Of a DNA stretch of 43,757 nt, positions 1-7,856 are shown one piece after another. The translations under genes were made by a program, and so were the position numbers. The stretch covers positions 1-43,757 of the forward strand of contig JAADIM010000043.1 of NCBI GenBank assembly GCA_013151345.1. Direction: 5' to 3'. Under the pieces are notes generated by a model. It was not told the origin of the DNA and searched no databases. It was given only the letters and a program-made list of their open reading frames with translations. The DNA comes from Gammaproteobacteria bacterium (GTDB lineage Bacteria; Pseudomonadota; Gammaproteobacteria; SG8-11). The first letter of the stretch is position 1. Each line of letters starts with the position of its first letter.

Positions 1-171
1 TTTTCTACTTTGAAGCTAGGGAGTTTAATGCTATATAAAAACCCAGATTGAGTGAGTGCGAAAATTCGTGATTCTAGATAGACTAATTTCAAGACGGGTG
101 AATTTACATGTATTTTTGAAACGCTGGTCTGTTTTCTGGCCTGATTTCTATTGTTGATACTCAATGACAAG

Positions 172-540
172 ATGTCACCATCTATTGTGGCTATAAATAT
201 CTTGTTGTTAGTGATTAACGTGTCATTAATGGCCGCGAAGTCGGGTAAATACTTTTTCAACGAGTCGGATATATATGGGCCTCCAGGAGAAAGGAAGGCG
301 CGTGTGATTGTGGTGTTTTCTTTAAATATGACATCGATATCGGTTTTTTTTCCATATCGAACTGTGTTTGGTGTGATGTGCCTTATCGTTATATCAGTCG
401 CAATATCAGTCGTTATCTCGGCAATTGGGTCAGAAAAAGAAGTGTTTGGATTGCCGGATAATATTATTAGAAAAATGAGTATAAATAAGTTTTGTAAATT
501 AGAGCTTTTCAATATCAGCATCGCTATCAACCCCAGTTGA
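172..540 (+). CDS. Hypothetical small membrane protein (uncertain)
   Basis: I do not recognise this ORF. From the ATG at 172 it encodes about 122 residues; an in-frame TTG lies at 151. Two hydrophobic stretches are visible, one near the N-terminus (IVAINILLLVINVSLMAA) and one in the second half (VFGVMCLIVISVAISVVISA), so a two-pass inner-membrane protein is possible. The second stretch is partly built by a tandem 12-bp repeat at 391-414. Its last roughly 40 bp overlap the 3' end of the convergent lipoprotein gene, and no good ribosome binding site is visible. It may be spurious. Confidence 0.3.
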   Translation: MSPSIVAINILLLVINVSLMAAKSGKYFFNESDIYGPPGERKARVIVVFSLNMTSISVFFPYRTVFGVMCLIVISVAISVVISAIGSEKEVFGLPDNIIRKMSINKFCKLELFNISIAINPS

Positions 541-1074
541 TTTTAGATCTGAAGCCATTCGTTTAGCCGTTGTTAATCCTATTAGCTCGGGTAAATAATA
601 TACTCCCCGGAACTCTTCATTGACTTGCTTTATGTGGATGAAATAAGTCTCGCCTGCCGCAAATGTCATATTTGCATTTCGGGTCATCTCAATCGGCATT
701 AATTTGTTTGTAAACATGGAATAATTCCGAGTCGTTATCGTTGCCTCTACTGGCTTAATGCGCACTAGAGTGTACTCGCCTTTACCTAATGATATAATTT
801 CTTTTCTGTTTAATTCAATTTTAACAGGGTTATCAGCGATGCCGCGTTCTCGATAAGTAAAAGGTCTTATAAAGTAGACAGACGCGGCGGCAACCTCTTT
901 ATCTGTTTCGATTAGGATATGTTTGCTGTTAACCGATGTTGACCCACAGCCGCTGATTAAGGTCGAGAACATTATTACGGTAAATAGTATTACGGTAAAT
1001 AGTACTATGGTAAAAAATGCTTTGGTAAAATCTAAAGTGGTAGATTTGCCTTTATCGTAATAATTTTTAATCAT
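499..1074 (-). CDS. Putative lipoprotein, DUF2846-like
   Basis: A 191-residue protein with a basic N-terminus, a long hydrophobic core and a lipobox-like LISGC near residues 39-43, so it is probably a diacylated lipoprotein. The mature part is mostly beta-type sequence with RPFTYRERG and FAAGETYFIHIK segments. These resemble small DUF2846-type lipoproteins, but that match is from memory and weak. The signal core contains the periodic run TIVLFTVILFTVIMF, encoded by a 15-bp tandem repeat at 974-1018. An AGGA-like ribosome site precedes the ATG. It lies downstream of the lipid operon but is separated by about 260 bp, so it is probably a separate transcript. Confidence 0.7.
   Translation of the reverse strand: MIKNYYDKGKSTTLDFTKAFFTIVLFTVILFTVIMFSTLISGCGSTSVNSKHILIETDKEVAAASVYFIRPFTYRERGIADNPVKIELNRKEIISLGKGEYTLVRIKPVEATITTRNYSMFTNKLMPIEMTRNANMTFAAGETYFIHIKQVNEEFRGVYYLPELIGLTTAKRMASDLKSTGVDSDADIEKL
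974..1018. repeat. 15-bp tandem repeat in a signal-peptide core
   Basis: Three head-to-tail units: 974-988 and 989-1003 are identical (attacggtaaatagt) and 1004-1018 is degenerate. The period is a multiple of three, so each unit adds five hydrophobic residues to the lipoprotein signal sequence without shifting the frame. Confidence 0.85.
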
Positions 1075-1309
1075 AGTTTGTCCTGGGTAATTATTTGTAT
1101 AAATATAAAATAATATCTAAAATGATTATCCCGTCAGTATATTGGTGTTCAGATCTGTGCATACTATAAATGACTTTGTGCAAAATTATAAGCTGATTTC
1201 TTGGGGTAAATGCGTAGAGTATTGGCAGATTGTGTGTGTATGCCTCAGAAAATCATCATATGTTAAAAACAATATTAAATGAGTAGGGGGCGAGCTGCGG
1301 ACTTAGATC

Positions 1310-1336
1310 AAAACCTCCAGGCATGGGAGGTGTTTT
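1310..1336 (-). terminator. Possible intrinsic terminator of the lipid operon
   Basis: Read on the minus strand, a stem with cctcc on one side and ggagg on the other encloses a short loop and ends in TTTT. It starts inside the stop codon region of the thioesterase gene. The T-tract is only four long, so strength is uncertain. The symmetric A/T flanks could make it work in both directions. Confidence 0.4.
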
Positions 1337-1763
1337 ATTTATCCACGGGGCGGGGGTTGCGATTACTGTCGACAGCAACGTAGGTGAGAACTGCTTCGGT
1401 GACCTTGACGCATTCTTCTTTGATACGCCCACGTTCTGCGAATACTTCAACAGATATCGTAATCGAGGTATTTCCAACTTTTTCTACTTCTGCGTAACAA
1501 CTGATAAGGTCGCCTACAAAAACAGGTTTTTTAAATGAGAATTCTTTAACAGCTACAGTAGCCACCCTGCCTTTAGCGCGGCGAATTGCGCTGATGCTGC
1601 CAGCGATATCTACTTGCGACATAATCCAGCCGCCGAAGATGTCGCCGGACGCATTTGTATCTGATGGCATCGCCACAACCCTAATTGTTGGATGTTTGTC
1701 GGCAGGCAGTGTATCTGAACTTTTATTATCAACATTAGTACTTTCGGTATTTGTGTTTCCCAT
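1335..1763 (-). CDS. Acyl-CoA thioesterase, YciA-like hotdog protein
   Basis: A 142-residue single hotdog-fold protein that should hydrolyse acyl-CoA to free acid and CoA in the cytosol. The segment MPSDTNASGDIFGGWIMSQ carries the N/D-x-x-GDIFGGW signature of YciA/BFIT-type thioesterases, with the catalytic Asp in GDIF, and it is followed by the usual long helix and FKKPVFVGDLI. The first about 25 residues are polar and not part of the fold. It starts 18 bp after the methyltransferase stop and is the last gene of the fad-type operon, where it could relieve acyl-CoA build-up. Family assignment is firm; the substrate is not readable. Confidence 0.88.
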   Translation of the reverse strand: MGNTNTESTNVDNKSSDTLPADKHPTIRVVAMPSDTNASGDIFGGWIMSQVDIAGSISAIRRAKGRVATVAVKEFSFKKPVFVGDLISCYAEVEKVGNTSITISVEVFAERGRIKEECVKVTEAVLTYVAVDSNRNPRPVDK

Positions 1764-1781
1764 ATTTAGCCTTTTTTACGG

Positions 1782-2609
1782 TTATTTTTGTTTGGCGACA
1801 ACGATAACACTGCTGCCAAATTTAATCGAATTATCATTTTTTATCTTATTGAGTTCGTGCCTCGAAAAAAAATCTAATATTGTTTTTGTAATTCCTTGTG
1901 CCTGCTTATGCTCTTGTTGGCCTTTTTTTGTGTCGTGAGAATTTGTCAAACCTAATTTAAAAGGCAGGGCCTTAAGTAAAAAAATCGGCGGTACTAAAAA
2001 ATTAAAGAAATAGTTAGCGTATTCAATCTCGAATCCACAATTGAGAAGAGTGTGCTTTATTTTACTTATTGTGTATCGTCGAAAATGGCCTTCGTGAATG
2101 TCTTTTGCTGACCAGAGCGCGTTAAAAGCGGGAGCTGTTATGTATAAACGGCCATTACGGGTAAGCTTGTCAGACAAGCTGTTTAAAAAACCTGAATCAT
2201 CTTCTATATGTTCAACAACGTCGAATACCCCAATTGCGGGTAACGACCCAGATTGAAACCCGGCATTTTGAAAGGAAGAGCAGACTACATGTTTAATTCC
2301 TCTCTGTTTGGCATTACGTGCTCCCGTCGCACCGGGTTCCACCAGAACCGTTTCAATGCCAATTTGTTGTAATCCAAGTGAAACATATCCATTACCTCCG
2401 CCAATATCGAAAATAACACCGTTAGGTGGATATTTTTTTACAACTTGCTGTATACAGGTATTACGATGATTGAACCAAAATGAGTTTTCCTCAAGGGCTA
2501 CTCGGCTGTGGTGGCCGTCATCAGGGTACGAAATTTCCTCAAGGTCGGCATTGGGTTCCCAAATACCTTGTGGAGAAAGATTTAGTTTTTCAGAGAAATG
2601 TTCCAGCAT
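1782..2609 (-). CDS. Class I SAM-dependent methyltransferase
   Basis: A 275-residue protein with a Rossmann-type SAM-binding core. Motif I is VIFDIGGGNGYVSLGL near residues 65-80, an acidic residue ends strand 2 (VLVEPG), and GVFDVVEHIEDD serves as motif IV. It looks like the Methyltransf_23/11 group. A hydrophobic run, YFFNFLVPPIFLLKALPF, lies near residues 200-217 and suggests membrane association or a lipid substrate, which is inference. It sits between the acyl-CoA synthetase (51-bp gap) and the thioesterase (18-bp gap). The methyl acceptor cannot be predicted. Confidence 0.8.
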   Translation of the reverse strand: MLEHFSEKLNLSPQGIWEPNADLEEISYPDDGHHSRVALEENSFWFNHRNTCIQQVVKKYPPNGVIFDIGGGNGYVSLGLQQIGIETVLVEPGATGARNAKQRGIKHVVCSSFQNAGFQSGSLPAIGVFDVVEHIEDDSGFLNSLSDKLTRNGRLYITAPAFNALWSAKDIHEGHFRRYTISKIKHTLLNCGFEIEYANYFFNFLVPPIFLLKALPFKLGLTNSHDTKKGQQEHKQAQGITKTILDFFSRHELNKIKNDNSIKFGSSVIVVAKQK

Positions 2610-2660
2610 ACTGCAATACGTCTTTGCCTGTTAAATTCCGGTAATACTATTGAATTTAGC

Positions 2661-4457
2661 TTAATGCCCATGATACATCATATCAACTTTATTCTGGAAT
2701 TTAGCAATGATACGGTCGCGTTTGAGTTTCAATGTGGGTGTCATAAGCCCATCCTCAATCGACCAGGGTTGCAAGAATACGCTTACTCTATATATTTTCG
2801 CATATCCTGGGAAATGGCTAAGTTGATTTTTGATTTTATCCATAACACAATCTATCAAAGAGCAGGCCTGTAAAGGGTCGTCGTCGTTTCCGGCGAGATC
2901 AAGTTTTTTTGAAAGTGTTTCCCAAATGTCTTCGTTAAGAACGACGAAAGCACTTAAAAAGGGTCTCCCTTCACCTATAATCAAGGCCTGATCGAAGAAG
3001 GGATCTGCCGCGATCGCTACTTCCATATCACTTGGCGGTATTTTTTCACCGTTTGCCAGCACAATAATTTCTTTCAAGCGCCCGGTTATATAAATATGCT
3101 TTTTCTCATCGATATGAACTTTGTCGCCCGTGTGTAACCAGCCTTCTTTATCGATGATAGCTTTGGTGGCCTCCGGGTTATTCCAGTATCCCAACATGAT
3201 CGAATCGCCTTTGGTGAGCAGCTCACCTTCATCAGAGACTTTAACTTTGAAGCCCTTTAAAGGGGCACCAACACTTGCTGGTATATTGTCGTGGGCTCTG
3301 TTACCCGCAATGATTGGGCTGGTTTCTGTCAGGCCGTAACCTTGGATTAGATTTAATCCAAGACCTATAAATGTCTTGGCAATGTCTGGGGAAAGTGGAG
3401 CGCCGCCACAAATTGCGACACGCATACGCCCACCCATTTTTGCCATAATTTTTTTTCCGACAAGTTGTTCTAATAATGGCAGAAGGAGAAAAGAGACCTG
3501 CCAGGCGAGTCGTTTTTGCTTGTATTCAAAATGATTCCAGCCAATGTTGACGCAGCTGGCGAATAAGCGGTTAGCCAGACCTGACTTGTTTTCAAGCTGC
3601 GACTGAATTTTTGTGTGTATTCGTTCATAAATGCGGGGGACTGAGATCAATACCGTCGGGCGTATCGTCAGCATATCCTCGGCGAGTTGGTTAACCGAGC
3701 GAGCGAATGCAATGGTTGAACCCGTAAGCATGGGAATGTAATACCCCAATGTTCGTTCAAACATATGTGATAGTGGCAGGAATGATAAAAACACGTCATC
3801 TTCGAAAACCGGTACGCAGTCAACTCCGCCGAACGCATTGCTGAGAATATTCTTATGGCTAAGCATGACGCCTTTGGGCCGCCCCGTTGTACCAGATGTA
3901 TATACTATAGTTGCTAGACTGTTGGGATCTTTTATTTCATTGCATAAGCCGATAGCTTGTTCAGGTAGCCAATCCTGGACTTTTATTAGTCGAGTATACT
4001 GAAAATCCGATTCGTATGAGTTGACCGCTAGTAATCTTACCAGTCCATCCAACTGGGAATGGATTGGCTGTAATTGTAGTAAGTGTTCCTGGCCTTCAAC
4101 CACAAGTAATTTTACGCCGGCGTCTTGCAATATATAGGCAACATTATCAACGCGGTCATTTGTATACAATGGTATAACAACCAGGCCCAGGCCCAACGCC
4201 GCCTGTTCTACCATGATCCACTCCCGGCTGTTTGATAGCATGATTGCTATTTTGTCGCCGTGCTGAAGTGGTTCTTTTTTTAATGCGGCTTGCCATCGTG
4301 CAACTTCGTTAGACATTTCAGACCAGGTCGATGACGCCCACACTTGTTGTTCATTATTAAAATACCTGTATGCGATACGATCTGGAGATTTATCGACTCG
4401 TTGCTTGAATAAACCAGGTAAGGTTAGATTGGCGTTTTCTTCAATAGCGCTGTTCAT
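2661..4457 (-). CDS. Long-chain fatty acid--CoA ligase (AMP-forming)
   Basis: A 598-residue member of the ANL adenylate-forming superfamily, of the long FadD15/ACSL-like type. It activates fatty acids through an acyl-adenylate and transfers them to CoA. Visible motifs are the P-loop YTSGTTGRPKG (about 186-196), GYGLTETSP, GWLHTGD, and the C-terminal hinge ITGRLKEIIVLANGEKI with the catalytic-lysine domain beyond it. The C-terminal domain carries NEDIW and a basic end (LKLKRDRI). It is read 47 bp after the fadJ-like gene in the same direction, so it probably feeds the oxidation enzymes encoded upstream. Chain-length preference cannot be read. Confidence 0.93.
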   Translation of the reverse strand: MNSAIEENANLTLPGLFKQRVDKSPDRIAYRYFNNEQQVWASSTWSEMSNEVARWQAALKKEPLQHGDKIAIMLSNSREWIMVEQAALGLGLVVIPLYTNDRVDNVAYILQDAGVKLLVVEGQEHLLQLQPIHSQLDGLVRLLAVNSYESDFQYTRLIKVQDWLPEQAIGLCNEIKDPNSLATIVYTSGTTGRPKGVMLSHKNILSNAFGGVDCVPVFEDDVFLSFLPLSHMFERTLGYYIPMLTGSTIAFARSVNQLAEDMLTIRPTVLISVPRIYERIHTKIQSQLENKSGLANRLFASCVNIGWNHFEYKQKRLAWQVSFLLLPLLEQLVGKKIMAKMGGRMRVAICGGAPLSPDIAKTFIGLGLNLIQGYGLTETSPIIAGNRAHDNIPASVGAPLKGFKVKVSDEGELLTKGDSIMLGYWNNPEATKAIIDKEGWLHTGDKVHIDEKKHIYITGRLKEIIVLANGEKIPPSDMEVAIAADPFFDQALIIGEGRPFLSAFVVLNEDIWETLSKKLDLAGNDDDPLQACSLIDCVMDKIKNQLSHFPGYAKIYRVSVFLQPWSIEDGLMTPTLKLKRDRIIAKFQNKVDMMYHGH

Positions 4458-4504
4458 AGTTTTTATTGAATTTTTTTGTTGGGTTAATTAAAGGTGCCCA
4501 ATAA

Positions 4505-6547
4505 TCAGTTTGACCAACCCGCATCGGGCGTAAATCGGTCACCATATTTTTCAGTTAGCTTTGAGAGCTTATCTTTTAATTCAGCCTTTTTTTCTTTTTC
4601 AATATAGTTCATCGGGCCACCACGAAAGGGTGCAAAACCTGTGCCATAAACAATGCCGGCATCCAATAAATCGGCGTCTTCAACGACCTGTTCCCGCAAA
4701 CAGGCTATCGATTCATTGAGCATTTTCATAATCATTCGATCGCATATTTCATCGTTTGTCATGTTGCTGTCGCCTGATTTTTTCTGTTGTTTTTTGCCGC
4801 CCTTCTTTTTATTGTAATGATAAAAACCATTTCCGGTTTTTTTGCCCAGGTTGCCCGCTTTAACCAGATTTTTCAAACGCTCAGGTATGTCGACGTGATA
4901 TGCCTGCGAAAGATTTTCAGCCACATGCAGGCAAATATCCAGACCGACTGTGTCTGCAAGTTCAATGGGTCCCATTGGCATGCCATAGTCCAACGCTGCT
5001 TTGTCTATGACGCTGGCCGGCACGCCCTCGGACTCCAGTACGACGGCTTCTATTAGATAGGGCATTAAAATTCGATTAACAAGAAAGCCGGGGGTGCTTT
5101 TGACAGGCACAGGTAATCTGTCGATGTGTCTTGCGAACGCACTGGCTTTATCAATGACTGCCTGATCTGTGTCTGTTCCACACACTATTTCCACTAATTG
5201 CATCAGTGCAACTGGGTTAAAAAAATGCAGGCCGACCAGGCGTTCCGGTTTGCTGAGTACTTTTGCGAGGTCTTCAATTGGAATACTTGATGTATTGGTG
5301 GCAAGAAGCGCGTCCGGTTTGATTTTAGATTCAATTTCTTTGAATAAAGCATGTTTAGCGTTTATGTCTTCGAAAATAGCTTCGATGATGACATCGGCCT
5401 GACTAAGTCCGATCGATCCGGTTATATCAGGTATCAAGCGATCCGTGGCGGCGGTGATCAGTCGCGGCAACTTTAATTTCTTTTTAAATAACTTGTGCGC
5501 GCGCTGCATGACATTCGCAATCGTTTCGTGTTTGTGGTCTTGTAAAGTGACCGTGAAACCACATAACGCACACCAAACGGCAATATCACCACCCATTACA
5601 CCACCGCCAATAACATGGATATGTTTTGGGTCGATTAAATCCTTATTACCAAGTGACTTCATTCTTTCTTGAAGAAAAAACAGGCGAATTAAGTTTTGTG
5701 CCGTTTCGTCAGTCACTAATTGCGCTTCGGATGCACGTTCTTCTCGAAGCATACGCCCTGGCGTATCGGCATATTTTTGCCACAAATCGATAATCGCGTA
5801 AGGTGCTGGATAGTGCTTTTCCGGTGCTTTTGCAGCCACTTTTTTACGAAATACTTTAGCTAACCACGGACGTACCAGGCGATGATTCGTCATGGCTTGC
5901 CATCGTTTTGGTTTGTGCGGCGCTGGTGGTTTAAGTATGGTGCGCCTTGCGGCTTCTAATAAATGACGTTTCGGTACGGCGTAATCCACTAGGCCTGTTT
6001 TCTGGGCTGCACGCGCACTGATGGCTCGACCGCTCAACATTAAATCCATCGCAGCGGGTGCGCCGATCAATGGTGGCAACCGTACAGTGCCACCAAATGC
6101 CGGGTGGATGCCGAGTTTAACTTCGGGTAAACCCAATTTAGTTTTGGGATCATCTTCGGCAATTCGATAACGGCAGGCAAGTGCGAGTTCCAGCCCGCCG
6201 CCGAGGCAGAATCCGCTTATCAGAGCCACAGTAGGGCAGTCTATATTTTCTAGTCGGTCAAACACCGCTTGTCCCAGTCGTATAAATTCAGCTGCGTCTT
6301 CGATAGTTTTCTTGCTTGAAATTTCTTTAACATCAGCGCCTGCAATAAAGCCGCTTTCTTTGGCAGACAGAATTATCAGACCTTTGGGTTTATTTTTTGC
6401 CAGATCGGTGAGCAAATCGTCCAATTCGGTGAGTGCTTCAGTTGAAAGTGTGTTTACGCTGCTATCTTTTCTTGAGAAATACAGCCAGGCTATATCATCA
6501 TTATCCCGTTCCATTCGCCAATGATCGCTGGTTTGTGTGTGTGTCAT
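4505..6547 (-). CDS. fadJ: Multifunctional enoyl-CoA hydratase / 3-hydroxyacyl-CoA dehydrogenase (FadJ/FadB type)
   Basis: A 680-residue fatty-oxidation alpha subunit. The crotonase domain (about 1-200) shows the oxyanion segment SGFIAGADVKEI and the two catalytic glutamates, Glu120 in GFCLGGGLELA and Glu142 in LPEVKLGIHP, at the spacing seen in FadB. The NAD domain starts at HVIGGGVMGG (about 311), with ATNTSSIPI and the catalytic His441 in HFFNP, followed by two C-terminal helical domains. A Lys-rich stretch (KKKGGKKQQKKSG) lies near the last domain. It starts one base after the thiolase stop, indicating translational coupling and an alpha/beta trifunctional complex. The choice of fadJ over fadB rests on the pairing with a long thiolase and is tentative. 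Confidence 0.93.
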   Translation of the reverse strand: MTHTQTSDHWRMERDNDDIAWLYFSRKDSSVNTLSTEALTELDDLLTDLAKNKPKGLIILSAKESGFIAGADVKEISSKKTIEDAAEFIRLGQAVFDRLENIDCPTVALISGFCLGGGLELALACRYRIAEDDPKTKLGLPEVKLGIHPAFGGTVRLPPLIGAPAAMDLMLSGRAISARAAQKTGLVDYAVPKRHLLEAARRTILKPPAPHKPKRWQAMTNHRLVRPWLAKVFRKKVAAKAPEKHYPAPYAIIDLWQKYADTPGRMLREERASEAQLVTDETAQNLIRLFFLQERMKSLGNKDLIDPKHIHVIGGGVMGGDIAVWCALCGFTVTLQDHKHETIANVMQRAHKLFKKKLKLPRLITAATDRLIPDITGSIGLSQADVIIEAIFEDINAKHALFKEIESKIKPDALLATNTSSIPIEDLAKVLSKPERLVGLHFFNPVALMQLVEIVCGTDTDQAVIDKASAFARHIDRLPVPVKSTPGFLVNRILMPYLIEAVVLESEGVPASVIDKAALDYGMPMGPIELADTVGLDICLHVAENLSQAYHVDIPERLKNLVKAGNLGKKTGNGFYHYNKKKGGKKQQKKSGDSNMTNDEICDRMIMKMLNESIACLREQVVEDADLLDAGIVYGTGFAPFRGGPMNYIEKEKKAELKDKLSKLTEKYGDRFTPDAGWSN

Positions 6548-6548
6548 C

Positions 6549-7856
6549 TTATGTGGCCTCCCTTTCGACTAGCATGGCGCCACCTTGTCCGCCGCCTATG
6601 CATAAACTAGCCATGCCCCTTGTTGCATTATTTCGTTCTAATACTTTGAGGAGGTGTAACACTATTCGGGCGCCACTGGCACCAACAGGGTGCCCCAGGC
6701 TGATGCCGCCGCCATCAACGTTAAGATGGCTGGTGTCTATTTCACCTATTGCGCTACGTGTTTTCAATTCTTCACGACAATACTTCGAGTCCTTCCAAGC
6801 AGCCAGGCAAGCTAATACCTGAGCTGCAAACGCTTCGTTGATTTCCCAGTAATCAATATCGTCAGGGCTGAATTTTTGGCGTTTTAATATCGGTGCCATT
6901 GCATGTGCAGGTCCCAGGCCCATTTGACTGGGATCGAGTCCCGCCCATTCAGTATCAACGATGCGGCCCATGACGGGCAAGTTATGTTTTTCAACCGCCT
7001 TTTCGCTGGCCAGTATCAAGCATGCTGCCCCATCGGTGATTTGAGCGCTGTTACCTGCGGTGACATTGCCAAAGGGTTTGTCAAATACTGGTTTGAGTTT
7101 GGCGAGGCCGGTCATATCAGAGTCGTGTCTGACGCCGTCGTCGTGATCAAAGTAGTTGCCTTTGTGGTCGTAAATAACTTCAATTTCATTCATGAGCCCA
7201 TTATTATGCGCTGCAGATAAACGATGATGACTTTGCATCGCAAATTGGTCCATTTCCTCACGCGTAATATTAAATCGATATGCGAGGTTTTCAGCTGTTT
7301 GACCCATAGAGAGACCTACCACAGGATCAGTCAAGCCGCGAATTAAACCGATAACAGGTTTTAAGTGCTTCGGCCTCAATTTGGAAAAGGCGTTAATTTT
7401 TGCGCCAATTGATCGTGCTGCAAATAACCCGCCCAACCAGATCACCATAGCCTCATTATATAAAACCGGCGCATGACTCATTGCTTCCACGCCACCGGCG
7501 AGCACCAGGTCAGACCGGCCACTTGCGATGTTATTAGCGGCGCAATCCAGTGCCTGCATACCTGAGGCACAGTTGCGTTGTACCGTCCATGCGGGCACAT
7601 GTTTTTCGCAACCCAAACGCAGAGCTACGACTCGGGCGATATTCGCCTCATCTGGCCCAGGCATAACGCAACCTAATATTACTTCGTCGAGTTCTGAGGG
7701 GTGAAAGGTGTGTCTTGCAAGTAACGCGCGGCCAGCGTTTACTGCGAGGTCAGCTGCATGAAACGGGCCTGGTGTATTTTTTGCCTTTAAAAACGCTGTG
7801 CGACTGCCGTCAACAATATAAACGTTCCGAGTGTTAATACTTTTTTTTTGCGGCAT
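6549..7856 (-). CDS. fadI: Acetyl-CoA C-acyltransferase (3-ketoacyl-CoA thiolase, FadI-like)
   Basis: A 435-residue thiolase catalysing the last beta-oxidation step, cleaving 3-ketoacyl-CoA with CoA. The nucleophile is Cys96 in VQRNCASGMQAL. GHPVGASGARI carries the catalytic His, and CIGGGQGG the second Cys. The long insert (FARSIGAKINAFSKLRPKHL, about 150-170) matches the longer FadI/trifunctional-beta type rather than the shorter FadA. Its ATG directly abuts the fadE stop, so its ribosome site lies inside fadE. Together with the following gene it should form the alpha/beta oxidation complex. Confidence 0.92.
   Translation of the reverse strand: MPQKKSINTRNVYIVDGSRTAFLKAKNTPGPFHAADLAVNAGRALLARHTFHPSELDEVILGCVMPGPDEANIARVVALRLGCEKHVPAWTVQRNCASGMQALDCAANNIASGRSDLVLAGGVEAMSHAPVLYNEAMVIWLGGLFAARSIGAKINAFSKLRPKHLKPVIGLIRGLTDPVVGLSMGQTAENLAYRFNITREEMDQFAMQSHHRLSAAHNNGLMNEIEVIYDHKGNYFDHDDGVRHDSDMTGLAKLKPVFDKPFGNVTAGNSAQITDGAACLILASEKAVEKHNLPVMGRIVDTEWAGLDPSQMGLGPAHAMAPILKRQKFSPDDIDYWEINEAFAAQVLACLAAWKDSKYCREELKTRSAIGEIDTSHLNVDGGGISLGHPVGASGARIVLHLLKVLERNNATRGMASLCIGGGQGGAMLVEREAT

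Noticed and set aside
1594-1938. Plus-strand hydrophobic ORF across the thioesterase/methyltransferase junction
   Set aside because: It is antisense to two well-supported genes. Its hydrophobicity arises from the reverse complement of polar codons.
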